Positions 34,309-52,500 of a stretch of 64,000 nt of DNA are shown here, one piece after another; position 1 is the first letter of the stretch, and each line of letters starts with the position of its first letter. Location of the stretch: contig NC_054742.1 in assembly GCF_018143015.1 (NCBI RefSeq), positions 59,218,853 through 59,282,852 on the forward strand, read 5' to 3'. A program made the translations under genes and the position numbers. Under the pieces are notes generated by a model. It was not told the origin of the DNA and did not search any database. It saw nothing but the letters and a program-made list of their open reading frames with translations. The DNA comes from Lytechinus variegatus (lineage: Eukaryota; Echinodermata; Echinoidea; Temnopleuroida; Toxopneustidae).

Positions 34309-36810
34309 AACATCTTCCAATAATATAACGCATAAACCGAGTGGATTTGGTATCTTCTGGTACCGGCGGTATACGGTGTCTGCTAAAACGCAAACTTTGT
34401 TTTTAGTAATGCAATTATTCATAGCATATAAATGAAATAATTAGCATATGTACAGGATATGCAGGGCTTTCAAAGTGGGAGGGGGGGGGGGGCTGACCAT
34501 GCATAAAATCACAATTCTATATGATCTTTTTCACGTTTTTGTTTACGGTTTTGGAAAAAAGTAGGGGGGTGAAGCCCCCCCCCCTTTCCGCGGCCCTGAT
34601 ACGGACTTCATTATAAATGTATATATATATCCTGAAATCTGGAATACAGCCTGTCAAGGGTTTCTCTCTATGAGGAATTTGTTTATGAAACTAGTTTTTA
34701 TTGTAAGCAATGCTGTGTTGTTGAACAATTTGTTAGCACGATTGCTCATTTACATCAAGTTCAAGTTGCCAAGTAGATTAGGCCCACTCTATAATCTGGC
34801 TGCTGAAATTGTTAATTAGCTTGTTATGTTAATTATATTTGTGATGATTGTATCACTTAAAAATTGAAGTGTGATTCATGAAAAAAATCATCATAGAAAA
34901 ATTTCTGAATATACCCAGAGAATATACCGACTAAGAATTTGATTTATAATTTTACACCCATGCTTATTAGCATATTATGCTAATTAGGCTAGTTCTAACA
35001 ATGATATAATTGCTTAGAAATAAATTCTAGTGTCATTCATGAACTCTTTGTCATACAAAGAACATACTAAAGAGCTTATTAGTATAGAAAATAACAAAGA
35101 AGTCTGGCATTACACATACTCTTAGTGATGAAAATCTTATAAAAGTAGGCCTATATCTGGCATCTTCAGGCTGCTTGCCCATGTGTGCATTTCAATTTAT
35201 CCATTTTAAATGTCCAAATGCTTGGCATTACTAATACATTCCCCATTGCAAGGAGTCAAAATTGATAGGTAGATGTCATATTCAGGACATATTCTTTTTC
35301 ATTTAGGAGCTGTATGTAATAGGAGAGAAATAAAGACAAATCTATACAATGCAATTCAATTGAATTTATTTATTTCCTCTTTCAATATTTGTATATTTAC
35401 AAAGATAATATACAATTTACAAATTTACAACATATAATATATACAATTGTACAACAGCATGAAATTGAAGGTGATAGAGCCCATTAAAGATGAAATCAGG
35501 GGTGTGAGTGGTCACAAATAAACAGATCTGAAAAAAGCTGAAGAGTATTGAAAAAGTCTGAAATAGTACAGAGGAAAGCCAAATATAAGCTGAAATTCAG
35601 CTGAAAATCATAACAAAAAAACTTGAAATCAGATAAAAATCTGAACTCTCACACCCCTGTATGAAATTGAAAATCCATTTGGACAAAATTATACTCTTAT
35701 GAAGTGCAAGTAGCTCCTCCATATGACATTTTCTTTGAAAATAGATAATAGTTTGATATCAGCATGTCATATATATAATCAGACATATTAGTTATCATAC
35801 ATACATTATTTCATACACAATTTTATGGGAAAAATATATTCAGTCATCATGAACCATTTTGAAAGGTGAATTCATAGAATTCACATTATACAATGATGAC
35901 ATACAGGGCAGGTGCTCGAATATTACGACGTCAAAACAAAATCTGAAATTTGAAAATCATAGCTCTTAGTCACTGATGGATTTTGTTAAACCTTCACCAA
36001 ATTTTTCTGCTTTTAATAATATGCCATCTTATTGTCGGGATTAACTTTCAAGGTGATGATTGCTTTGCTTAGGTTAGTAATTTACAAGGTAGTTCTATTT
36101 ATGAGATATTCCACCTGTGTGATCAGGTTAGGGCTTCATCTCATGGGTCTAAGGAATCAAGTTCAAAAGTACTGATCTGTTTTAGTTCTGACATGTATGC
36201 TACTTGAAAAGCCACAGAATACATGCTCATCAAATCAACTAAAACTTCTAATTGTGAAGATTTTGGAGCAAAGAATATTTTGCATTACAATATTTTGCAG
36301 TGATTCTTTTCATAAACACCAGGGGCTTATATTTTGCAATTGTTATCTTTCTGTTGCTCATAACATCATTGATTTTGTAATTTTTACAACTTCAGTCATC
36401 TTTAATATTATCATAGTAATAAAATGCCTGTAATGGGTAGTTAAAACAAGCTTTCATTCATATATGGTGGGAAAAAGCTAAGCAAGAAAATGTATACTCG
36501 GAAACATTGTTTCTGAACAAAGTCAAGAAACTTAGATGTATTTGCTGTAATCCAGTCAAATCAACATGAATAAAACTCATGAGTTATCATAAAATCCATC
36601 ATGACTCATGAAATGAAGAAATTGGTAAAGCACAGATCACTGATTGCCATAAATGTCATCTTTGTCTGCACATCTTTTTGACAACTTATGTTAACTTGAA
36701 AAGTATCGTGCCCATTTTAGAGGCACTGGTATGGAAACAAGTCTTGCATATTAAAAATATGATAAATATAGTTGAGATTTGTTAGATCATATCTTATGAT
36801 TAAGTATGTC
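34309..36810. other. Interval between MORN5 stop and KLHL18 start
   Basis: 2.5 kb. Its left part should contain the KLHL18 5' UTR and promoter; no TATA box could be assigned. Poly-G/C runs at 34481-34492 and 34573-34582. The right part should include the MORN5 3' UTR; the first clear AATAAA on the minus strand is far away (about 35365-35374). Holds one hAT-like MITE. Confidence 0.5.
35497..35659. mobile_element. hAT-like MITE, copy 2
   Basis: Same family as 27120-27294. Ends CAGGGGTGTGAG / CTCACACCCCTG. Flanks GATGAAAT (35489-35496) and TATGAAAT (35660-35667) agree at 7 of 8 bases, as expected of an 8-bp hAT duplication. Confidence 0.87.
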
Positions 36811-41043
<4,233 letters not shown>

Positions 41044-42299
41044 CCTTGAATTCGAGATCGGGAATTTAGGCCAAAGTCCCAACAAGTAATCCTACCAGTA
41101 TTTTTATGTAGCGGTAGTACTTTTAACGACTTAATAGGCCTATATCTAACCAAGTTTAAGTTAGTAAAACAAGCTACTTCATATCTGTTGTGTGTTGTCG
41201 CTAGGTGCGATCTTTGAATGAAATAGGTGACCAAAAACAGATAATGACGTACAAAATAAGAAAGCAAATCAAAAATGAAAAATCTGTGTAGTGTGTTATT
41301 ATGTGTTTGCCATTTTAAACCACAAACGCGCGTGGTGCATACTTTCTAAGTATAAAATCTCACCTGAATTTTACAATATTGTAATTAAAAAAAGTTTGGA
41401 CATGACTTAAAATGTTTGAATCTGTCGACGCAAATAATCTTATCTCAACCTGTCTTTTATTTTTTTCGTTATTTTCTTCGAGATGATTAAAATAATTAAC
41501 ACACATATTCTAAATCAAGTCTTTTTGGAAACAATACATTGTTTTTTTAATCAATACATTAACAGTACATGCATTTATTATTGGAATGAAATATTATATT
41601 GTTTATACTGAAATAATAATTGTTATTTCTTGACTAGTACTCGCATAATTTCAAGTGTCGTCATTTAATATTCAGTAGAGGCTTTAGCTGTTTGCAGCCA
41701 TTATTTAAACGTTTATTCACATTCCCTGTATACAATTTGCTTTAATGTGACACTAGCTTTATAATTATGTTGATTCGAAGTTATTGATTTATTTGAGTTA
41801 TCGATTCGAGGTTGTGAAGGAAACGAATTTCCGATATGAATGAATTGACGAACTTTGAACTTTTTGAACTTTTAGCATACTTTAACAGTATGCCACCTTA
41901 TTTCAGAATCCTTCAATCTACTCATGCGTGCTTCACTCTCGCATTACCTATTGATATTTTATTCATGAAGATTATATGGAAAATCTGTGTTATATAGAAA
42001 TCTGGTTGTTTCTACTACTCAATTCTCCGCCACGACGAACCTCTTCCACATCATCTGTGTCATTATTATGAATAACTAGCTTCTTTTACGCAGCTATATT
42101 TTTTCAACACACAATCTTGATTGAGACTATTACCCTTATCCTCCTTATCGATCATTGGAAAATAACAATAATAACGCACAAAAACAACAATTATGACAAT
42201 GATGATAACAATAATAATAACAATAATAATAATAATAATAATGATAATAATAATAACAATAATAATGATGATGATGATAATGAGGCGATATAGGCCTAT

Positions 42300-42500
42300 A
42301 CTATCATTACCCCGGCTTTAGCTCCATATAGCAGGCTGCTAAAGGCGATTGGTACAATGAAGAAATTAACCTATTATTTACCTCACCTGGGTTGAGTGCA
42401 GCATAATGTAGATCAATTTCTTGCTGAAGGTAATTGTGTCATGGCTGGGATTCGATTCCACGACCCTCGGTTTCAAAGTCCTGGACTTATCCGCTGGATG
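42300..42500 (-). mobile_element. SINE copy, partial
   Basis: CATTACCCCGGCTTTAGCTC, TTTACCTCACCTGGGTTGAG, TGCAGCATAATGTAG, CATGGCTGGGATTCGATTCC. Preceded by an AATAAT/ATGATG tract (42196-42280). Confidence 0.75.
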
Positions 42501-45229
42501 TATGCTGCAGTCACATCCCCCCCCCCCAAAGCAGCCGCTATATTCATTCTTATTCAAACCACCTAGATATTACCAAAAAAATATCAAAACGGCTGTTTCG
42601 ACCCGCTGTACGAACGCCGAAGGCGAAATAAGACTGCGCCATAAAGCTCTGTCATCAGTAATTCAGTACCTATATATTTATGGTTCAAATTATCCCCCTC
42701 TTCTGTGATGCCAGGACCCCCCCCCCATACACGTCAATGTATTCAATAGATGTTTTGATTGCTTTATGATCAAAGTTTATTTAAAATATTTAAAAGCCAT
42801 TGCTGTCATACAATAATTCATAAATGGACGTATTATGACCATATTCTCAGTATGCAGCGGATATAACGTTTGCAGTCAGCTAAACAGACCTCTTTGTGTG
42901 AAAAGCTTTGCATTTGTTCAGTTTTTATGTTTCCGTCAATATGATTTCTTTTCTCTTTTCTTTCCTGTAATACATGCATGTACGCATATAGTAAGTCGAC
43001 TATAATTTCTTCTTTTCCAAGGGGGATCCACAATTTTACAAGCTTTGCTTTTTAGTGGATCCCCCTCATTTCCATATCCATTTATGCTCTATATTATACT
43101 GTTTTTTTTTACGAAGTAAGAATGCCCTTCTGTAAAATTGTATTTGATTTGTATTGTTTTATATTACTTTGTATTATGTTTTGATTGGAAATGAAATAAA
43201 AGAATTGAATTGAATTGAATTGAAAACGTAGGAATTTTTCATGGTCAAAATTTTGTAAGATTAGATATCGTGCGGGAGCCAATTTAAGGACTTTGAATGC
43301 ATTTAAAGATTAATCCACGCATTAACAATAATCTTTTGATGATTGTACATTATTTTCATCCCCCTCTGAAAAATGGGGGGGGGGATATATCCCCACCCCC
43401 CACCCCATATACGCCCTCTATATTGTTATAATATAAAATTTGTATATATAAAATCTATTTCTCGCTTGTCATATTTTGAGGAGCCCACAATATGCAAGCT
43501 TTGCTTTTTAGTGGGATCCTCCATTTTCACAAATTATGAATCACAAATCCTTTACACAATTTTGTATGTAACTTTCTTATAACATGTCTTTCTCAAATTG
43601 ATTTTATTACATTGGTATATTTTTTATGAGATTGACTTGTTATGATTGTATTAATTTGATTTATTTTTTGTTGAAAATAAAATAAATGAAATGAAAATGA
43701 AGTAATGGGAGGATTTCATCCACTTTTACGGCACTGGATCGAATCTTGAGCGGAAAGCAGGGTGGGGGTAGTCTTCTAAAGACTGAAGTTTATATAGGCT
43801 TTATTTTTTACAAACAAAATCTCAGCTGGAATACGAAGTAAACAAGAGAGTTGGAGAGAGAGAGAAAGAGAGAATGAGGATCAGTCTTTTTCAGTTGTTA
43901 ATCGCTGTTTGATTGTTTTGGGGCTGTAATTATTCAGATATTTTTAATAACTACCAACATAAATATTAAATTCTCTAAATTCAGCTGGTCATCATTAATA
44001 ATTAACACCCCGGATTATTCGATCCAACTGAATGGTTCGTCATAGTCATGATGAAAATTATTTTATGACGTAAGAGTCAGATAGTAAGCGGTTACAATGT
44101 ACCAGCAAAAAGGCATCAAAGGCTTACATGTTTGTGGGGGGGGTTATTAAAAGGAAACAACATTTTGCTTTCAGGTCACAAGACCAACTATCACAAAACG
44201 GGAACTTCCAGGAACGGCTCTTCCTTGTCCTGATATGTAATTCTTCTCATGATATATAATTATATTGATTTAATTATATTTCATTATATTGATTATATTG
44301 ATTTAAACTTGACATGCATGTAAATTTATATTTGAATCACTTATTGAATATGTATATCATTTATTCAATGCTGAATTTTGTTCATGCTCTTATTTAAATT
44401 GAATTAATTTATCTTGTAATTACTTGTATCATAAAAGTGGTAAAGAATGAAAAATAAATTGAATTGAATTGTCCACTAAGGTCGAGGGTGGCGGATTTTG
44501 ATTTTTAAAAGAATTTAAGCACAATATTAAGATCCCGGTCACTTCTGCACACTTTTCACCGATTGGTTAGTCGATGAGCTATATCTTTTTTTTATGGGGG
44601 TAGAAGTATGAGGATCAAGTTATCGAAGTTTAAGTTTCCTTTAGGTTGGTCTAGAAATGGAACATTCTAAGCTCTTCTTGTAGTCATCAACAGGATGCGT
44701 ATAAAAAAAATAATGCGAGTCCCAAGTGCGACTCAAGTTGTGGTGGTGTGAAGTGATGTGGAGACCTTAGACATTCCTCCTTGTCCTCTTTGATGGTATA
44801 ATTTATACTTTCAAAAATCTTTTCCCTCTCTCGTGAAGAAACCCCACCAAGCATATCGACTGTTCCAAGGGAAAGTAGCCTATCATGATTTGGTGAAAGT
44901 GAGTGGAGCCACGCCAATCACTCTGTCTCTATTTTTTGTGAATGTTTGCACTAACTGGTATACAGATGGTAGGCTGGGGACTCTGTACAGTGGCGGCACC
45001 AAGGGGGTGGGGCATCCGCCCCCATCAGTCAGGATCACTGCCCCCCCCAAAAAAAAAAAAAACCTGAAAAGATGTATAGTAAAGCATAAGCATCCTACTA
45101 AAGCGGTAAATGGGCTGCAAAACAAAATATTCACTCTTCAAATTTTGAAATTTTCTCATCCATTTTATTTAGTGCTAGCTCCCAATAATATCACTCACTA
45201 GCATAAATCTTTCAGGTACTATATACAAT

Positions 45230-46930
45230 TCAAAATTTCGCTCGCGCTTAGCGCTCGCAGTGGCTTTTGACTGAGATATGTTCAATAGAATTATGGTCCT
45301 TAAGTATCCAGTGTTCAAGTATTATTCTTCTCGCGATTAGAGTTTTCATTATTCGTTTTAGCGAGATACGCATTTTGCGTATCAATTTTTCATAAATAAA
45401 AAATTCCAGCGCTCGCATCAATATTTTAGATACCCATCCTGTTCATGATTTTTTTAAAGTGCTTAGAGCATCCAATTACCATCTCAAGATATCGAAAAAT
45501 TTTAGTTCGCACTTCGCACTCACATTGTTTTATTTAATTGGCGAGATATTATCATCTCCATGACCCACTGCAAAAAGTCCATCATAACAGGTCCATTTTC
45601 AAGTCAGAAGGGCCTACATTAAACATTTTAGCTCGCACTTCGCGCTCTATTTTGTGAAAAAGGCAAAGAAATGTGTCCGGGATCGACCCCCCCCCCTAGT
45701 TTAAAAATCCTCATGACGCCACGGACTGTGGAACCGAAAAGTTTCACGACCAAGTAAAAAAAAAAAGAAAAAAAAGAGTCAAATATAATATTACTTTCGG
45801 AAAATTGGTATGTCAAAGTCGACCACAGCATCAAATTTTGGAATAAAAAAAAATCATTTTTCCTTGCTCGCTCCGCTCGCTTGCAAGTTTTTAGTTATTC
45901 CATCCCATACTCCATGTCTTGCCATTTCATTTTTTGTAGCTTTTTACTTCAATGTTTGTACATGTACTAATGCACCGAAATTCTGCATTGTTCCTGTTTT
46001 CAGCCCTAGCTGTCTTTCCATTTGGCCCGCTCTCATAGTTTTCAGGGTTGACAGGAATGACCCCCCCCCGAATCTCCATGAATACATGATTTATAAAGTG
46101 CGATCCACATCCACTTCACAATTTCTCTACACAGTGCTTTAAATAGTGCTCCCCTTTTATACCGAAATATCAAATATTTTCAGCTCGCACTTCGCGCTCG
46201 CATGATCGATTTTCATAATGAAATGAAATGTATTCAGAATGCCCAGATTCTGTCTAATACCTTGGTCACATTTACTCTACGACGGCCGTACGGCGAGTCG
46301 AAATCAGCCGTTTAACATTTGTTAGTACCAGCTACATATTGGTGGTTTTAGTAAAATGGCTGTTTTCGAGTCGCCGTACGACCGCCGTAGAGCAAATGTA
46401 ACCATGGCATAACTCTAAAACACGCGCACGCATGTTTATTGACATAAGTAGCTTGATTTTTATTCAAAACGTGCTAAAATTTTCCAGTTTCTGATCAGAA
46501 TTTCAAAAATTTTCCTTTTTCATGATTTACAAAATATGAATATAGTGTCCTGTTTTTAGGTCAGAAATCTCATTTCATCCGCTCACGCTTCGCGCTCTCA
46601 TCAATTGTAATAGGTTATACCTATAATTACAAAAAGTGCTTAGAATGACAAATTTTTAGGTAGGAATGTAAAAAAATTTCAGCTCGCGCTTCGCGCCCGC
46701 ATAATTTAATCGTTGATATATGTATCATCTTAATGACTATCTTCAAAACGATTCCTTTTCGATCAGGCCAAACGCATATTAAAAATTTCTACTGGCGCTT
46801 CGCGCTCGCAGTAATAATCAAGTTACATGCGCTTGTTCAGGTTCACAAACAATACCCATAATCTTCAATTTTCAGGTCAAAATACATGAAATACGGAGAA
46901 AAAAAATTAGCTCGCACCTCGCACTATTTG
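45230..46930. repeat. Degenerate array with CTTCGCGCTCGCA core
   Basis: The core recurs in one orientation, e.g. near 45238, 45633, 46185, 46581, 46682, 46792 and 46910. The last four are 100-120 bp apart, each after a stretch like ATGCTTAGAATGTCCA..TTTTCAGGT. Further copies lie at 48340 and, in both orientations, in 50.3-52.2 kb. Confidence 0.7.
46263..46404. mobile_element. Palindromic MITE, 142 bp
   Basis: Arms TGGTCACATTTACTCTACGA and, from the right, TGGTTACATTTGCTCTACGG continue into CG(C)CGTACGGCGA.TCG. About 45-bp arms with few mismatches. Unusually CpG-rich for its surroundings. Confidence 0.85.
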
Positions 46931-46988
46931 AATAAGGCTTATGAGATCATGACACATTCATGCTGTTTTATAAGAATAAAAATGACAG

Positions 46989-47358
46989 TTAGGATAATAG
47001 GGTAAGGAAAAGGGTGAAATAGGGAAAGGGTGAAATAGGATGGGGAAAGGATAAAATATGGTAAGGGAAATGGTGAAATAGGGAAAGGGTGAAATAGGGT
47101 AAGGGAAAGGGTGAAATAGGGAAAGGGTGAAATAGGGTAAGGGAAAGGGTGAAATAGGGAAAGGGAAAGGGTGAAATAGGGTAAGGGAAAGGGTGAAATA
47201 GGGTAAGGGAAAGGGTGAAATAGGTCAAATAGGGTAAGGGTGAAGTATAGTGAGGGTGAAGTAGGGAAAGGGTGAAATAGGGAAAGGGTGTATAGGGAAA
47301 GGGTGAAATACGGTAAGGGTGAAATAGGGAAAGGGTGAAATAGGGCAAAGGTGCACTA
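46989..47358. repeat. Minisatellite 1 (AGGGTGAAATAGGGTAAGGGAA type)
   Basis: About 370 bp of 10-20 bp units made from AGGGTGAAAT, AGGGAA and AGGGTA. The long minus-strand frame through it (PYFTLSLFHP repeats) is a consequence of the repeat, not a protein. Confidence 0.95.
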
Positions 47359-47845
47359 GGGCATTACAGATTTTTCATGATTAAAAAGGGGTATTTAGAA
47401 TGCCCAAATTCTACGTCTCAATGTAAACACGCACACGCATGTCTATTCAGATGGCCTTGTTTCTTTTTTTTATTTCAAAGGGGTACTACCGGCTAAAAAT
47501 ATTTATATCTATATAATAGATTAAAATTCCCAGAGCAAAATGCTGAAAATGTTATAAAAATCTGATAACAAACAGTGAAGTTAATTAATTTCACAGTTTA
47601 GCAACATTTTGTGTGAATAGTGATATGCACGTAGGTTGAAGATGTCACATTTTCACTATATGAAAATTGTTTCATTTTTTTTTCATTCGAATGTGAATGA
47701 TATGTCTCCCTTGTAATAAAATGAGTTGCAGCAATGAATTATGTAATACTCTAAATCAGTTGTCAATTTAATTGTTTTGGTACTTGAAGGCGAAAAAATG
47801 AATAGACCTATTTTCATATAATGAAATACAAAGTGGGGATATACA

Positions 47846-48112
47846 AAGGGGTGAAATAGGGCAAGGGTAAAATAGGGCAAGGGTGAAATAGGGTAAGGGT
47901 GAAATAGGGTTAAGGAAAGGGTGAATTGGGGTTAGGAAAGGGTGAAATAGGATAAGGGTGAAATAGGGTAAGGGTGAACTAGGGCAAAGGTGAACTAGGG
48001 TAAGCGTGAACTAGGGCAAAGGTGAACTAGGGCAAGGGTGAAATAGGGTAAGAGTGAAATATGGTAAGGGTGAAATAGGCTAAGGGTGAAATAGGGTGAG
48101 GGTGAAATTAAT
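47846..48112. repeat. Minisatellite 2, same unit
   Basis: AGGGTGAAATAGGG and AGGGCAAAGGTGAACT units. Separated from minisatellite 1 by about 490 bp, mostly a TTAA-type MITE half (47478-47845), suggesting that one array was split by the insertion. Confidence 0.93.
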
Positions 48113-49593
48113 TAAATTAAATACCCAATTACCTATCCTCTTACCGACCCTCTTCAAGGTTACCTGCAAACATTCTTTATAACAGGGCCCTTTTTGATCA
48201 GGCCAGAACGTATAAAAGAAATATCCGCTCGCTCTGAACGCGCCAGCGGTAATTATACGCATCTTGTTCAGGATTGCAAACATTGATCAAAATGTTTAAT
48301 TTTTAAGACAAAATACATTAAATTTCCAACAACTTTAGCTGGCGCTTCGCGCTCGCATTACTTCATTTATATCATCGATAATCCCTCCTCGGTCTTGATG
48401 TATGATGGTACCATCGAATAGATCATTTAATTCTCTTTATCCGTATATGATATGATGATGGTTCACGTGGAGGTGCAATGCCTTGAAATGTGGGGCAAGG
48501 TTAGAATTATAAAGTTGCAAAATGACACAATATTGAAAGTCACTGTTCTTGTTTCCATGGTGATGAATGAATTTCTCAGCGGCTTCTTTTGTTTTCATGC
48601 ACTTTAACATCAACATTAACATGGAATCAAACACACTTCTGTACAAGCAAACAAACAACAAATAAACAAATAGTCATTTTTATTTCAAACCATGTTATCT
48701 CATAGAACATCACTACATAAACCACAACAAAACATTAAAATGAAGAAACAGGGGCTTGATTTAAATGGATTTTATCTCTATTGACACAGACAAAAGAATC
48801 ATGTTCTTTTCGACCCTTCATGACTATTTCTGCTCGTTTTGCAGCTTTTTACTTCAGACTTCATCCAACACTTTTTAATCCTGCTCTTTTCGTTATAGCA
48901 TGACAACAAGCATTATATCATTTTGAATGATACCAAATATGCATTATGTAAAATTTGAGTTATATTCAATTCAAATTCAATTCAAATTCAATTCAAATTC
49001 AATTCAAATAAAGCATTTATTTTCTTCCATTTCATCACGTATTTTTCTTGTAAATATAAGTTCATACATAAATCAATTTGTTATGACATGTAGGGTCTAA
49101 GGATTAATCAAATGGTCAAGAAATAACAAAGTTCTGGGTTTTTTAAAATAAGGATTGAATTTCAATAATTTCAAAAAATGAAGAGGTTTTACAGGCTAGC
49201 TTTCAAACTCACTCGACACTCCGTTTTGTTGACGATCAGCCATGCATTAAGTCTTTTGTTAACTATGCGATAGCTTCTGTGGGAAACCGGTGAAAATACG
49301 TTTATTTAATGAAATTATGGAAATACAAGCATTGTTTCGAGGGAACATAACTTTTTTACTTTTTGACCATTTTTTGTGATTAAGGTATCAAATAAAAGAG
49401 CAGATATTGAACTTTTTAGGCATGTGATTTTCTTTTTGAAATTCAGATACCCCCCGCCAAATGAGTTTTTGGTATCCTTTCTTCAAATTGTTTTTGCTCA
49501 CTAATGCGTGAATGAGGAACAATAAGTAATATCAGATGAAAGAAGAGTCATTTTTCTATTGTATTTGTGATTAAGTTATGATAAATCGGTTAC

Positions 49594-52500
49594 ACTTCGT
49601 AATTCCGAAGCTTCGTAATTCCGAAGGTTCTTTATTCCGAAGGTTCGTAATTCCGAAACACGTAAATTGCCTATACCTCGATGTTCGTTAATCCGAAAAC
49701 GAAAAAGGGTTCGTTAATCCGAACATTTGTGGCGTAATTCCGACGATTCGTTATTCCGAAGGTTCGATAATCCGAAAACGAAATAAGGTTCGTTAATCCG
49801 AAAACGAAATAAGGTTCGTTGTTCCGAAGGTTCGTTAATCCGAAAACGAAAAAAGGTTCGTTATTCCGAAGGTTCGTTGATCCGAAAACGAAATAAGGTT
49901 CGTTTTTCCGAAGGTTCGTTAATCCGAAAACAAAATAAGGTTCGTTAATCCGAAAACAAAATAAGGTTCGTTAATCCGAAAAATGAAAACCTGGAAAGCA
50001 GAGGCAGAGGCAAGGGGAGGGGGCGGGGGACACTGTTGCCGTTCAGTTATCATATGAGGATGGGAAGGCAAGGGCGGCCGAACGAATTTTCGTTGGGGGT
50101 AAAGCCAAAAAATGAAACTCATACGTCAAAATTGGGACTGTGGTGATATTTTCACCTGAAGATTATCATCTGCTTGAAGTCATTGTCTGTTTGATAGTGA
50201 TTAAGTAGAGAATAACTTTTTTGAAGTGACTTCTTATTATGGCAAAATGTATATTTAGGCTTTATTTTTCGGGAGAGAATATAATGAGCGAGCGGCTTGG
50301 TAAAACAAATTCAAAGGTGAAGTTGTAAAACGTTTTTTGTGGTCAGTTATTCTTAAAATGACATTATTGCGAGCGTGAATCACAAGCTAAACTTTAGGTT
50401 ATTTCAATAAAGATGAAAATTAGTTTTTAAAAATCCGAGCAGATTTCTGCTGTCATTAAAAAGATGTGCATCTAAATAAAGAATTAACACGAGCGCAAAA
50501 CGCGAGCTTGAACATACTGACCAGAAAAGGAACCTGTTAAAGAAAGCATTTAGTGACCTCTTTAGGATGCATATTTCACCAATCGAATGAGAGTGCGAAG
50601 CGCAAGCTGAAATTTTTCAATATTCCAGCCTGAAAACTTAACTTGTATACTTTAAAAAGAGTATTTTATTTCGAAAAAACATGAAAAACGGCATATTTAT
50701 TTTTGAAAAAGGAACTTTCCCATTTTGGAAAATATTAATTCCCCTGTTTTTTATTCCATTTTTGATGCCCCCTGCCTCCCTCCCGGCGGATCCAACTTTC
50801 GTCAAATAGAGGGGGGGGGGGGATTTTTTTTAGCCATATTTTCCTTGATCGGCAGTTTAAAGTTGATTTTTGTTTGTTTCTTTGAAAGTGTAGTCCTAAC
50901 AGTCAATAATTAGCTTTATCCTTATAAATTAAAGTAAATATGTAATAACATGATAAACCCTTTTTAAATAATGCGAGCGCGAGCTATATATTTTTGTTAA
51001 TATGATGGGCAATATGTTTGCGATCTTCAAAGCGAGATGCCTATGTAACTAAATTTAGATAATAACTGCTAGCAAGAAGCGCGAACAGAATTTTTAAATA
51101 TATAAGCTCTGACCTGATCTAAAGGGGACATTTTGCAGTTAGCCATGAAGATGATGCGTGTTTTAGCCAATGGCGGCGGAACGTATTTTTTTTTTTGGGG
51201 GGGGGGGCAAAGTAAAAAAAGGGGGCCAATAGGGGCAATTTGATGCAAACGGATATTTTCACCATTAGATTATCATCTGTGTAAAGAGGTTGTGTGTTTT
51301 TGTAGTAACTAAATTGAGCACAATTTTTTAAGTGATCACTAAAGTTATATATTTACGTTTCATTTCTGCGAGCGTAGAGAGCAAGCGGTTTCGGGGAAAA
51401 AAGTCAAATCTGAAGATGTAAAATTCACCTTTTGGGTCAATACTGTTAAAAGGGCATCCTTGTGAGATGTTGCGAGTGAATCACGTGCTCAAACTTTTGG
51501 AAATTTCATGTGGGCCTAGAATTATAATATTGATATAGATATCATTTACCCAGGGAAGCCACTTCAGTTCTGAAAACTATTCTCCCAGCTATTATTATTT
51601 TTTTTTACAAGAATGCTTAGAATGTCCAGTTTTCAGGTTGGAAAATCGGAAAAATTTGGCTCACGTTTCTCGCTCGCATCAAGTATTGTTTATTGAGGAA
51701 CTCATTCTATTCCTGGTTACAAAAAAGAAATATGAAATGTCCAGTTTTCAGGTTGGAATATCACAAATTTTAAGCTTGCGGTTCGCGCTCTCATTATTTA
51801 GTTCGTGAGATATATATTCTATTCATGAGTCACTAAATGCAGTCCTTAAAAGATTACTTTCTGAAGCCTGTTGCATAAAAATTTTTACCTGAGAAAACTC
51901 TGGTAAAAACTGAAAACTGAGGTTAGTCTGATTTCCACCAATGACTTTAGCACAGGGCAAAAACTCCTGTAAAAACAACCTGAGTTTTCTCAGGTAAAAA
52001 GTTTCATGCAACGGGCCCCAGGTCAGTATATAAACAAATTACAGCTCGCCCTCGCATTAATTCTTTAGAAAGATACACATCTTTCTCACGATTACAAAAA
52101 ATGCTCCGAATGCTCACTTCATGTCTTGTTACATGAAATGTCTACTAGTTTCAGCTTGCGATTCGCGCTTTCAACATCTCACAAGGATCATTATTAGTAT
52201 TATTTTTATTTTTATTACCAGCAGAAGCTGTTATTAAAAATGACATCCCCTCCAATACAAATCCTATTATCTAGAGGTTGCTCGCACGCTTCCAACACAC
52301 TTGATCCCCTGCATCTTTAATTAAACCATTTGCTTATAGGCAGCAATTGCTCAGATAAAATCGAAATTGGCCTATGCTTGATCAGGGCGCCATTCTTAAT
52401 GAAATACATGCTTTGGCCCCAACACACATCATCGATCGTTATTACTATATCATTGCATAATATCGTGTAATCTTGTAATGACAACATCGTTTTTGTTACC

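Noticed and set aside
44687-44917. 76-codon minus-strand frame with complex composition (SREREKIFESINYTIKEDKE)
   Set aside because: It looks somewhat protein-like, but I found no companion exon, no clear splice context and no family. Could be a retroelement remnant.
46989-47348. 119-codon frame of PYFTLSLFHP repeats
   Set aside because: Product of minisatellite 1.
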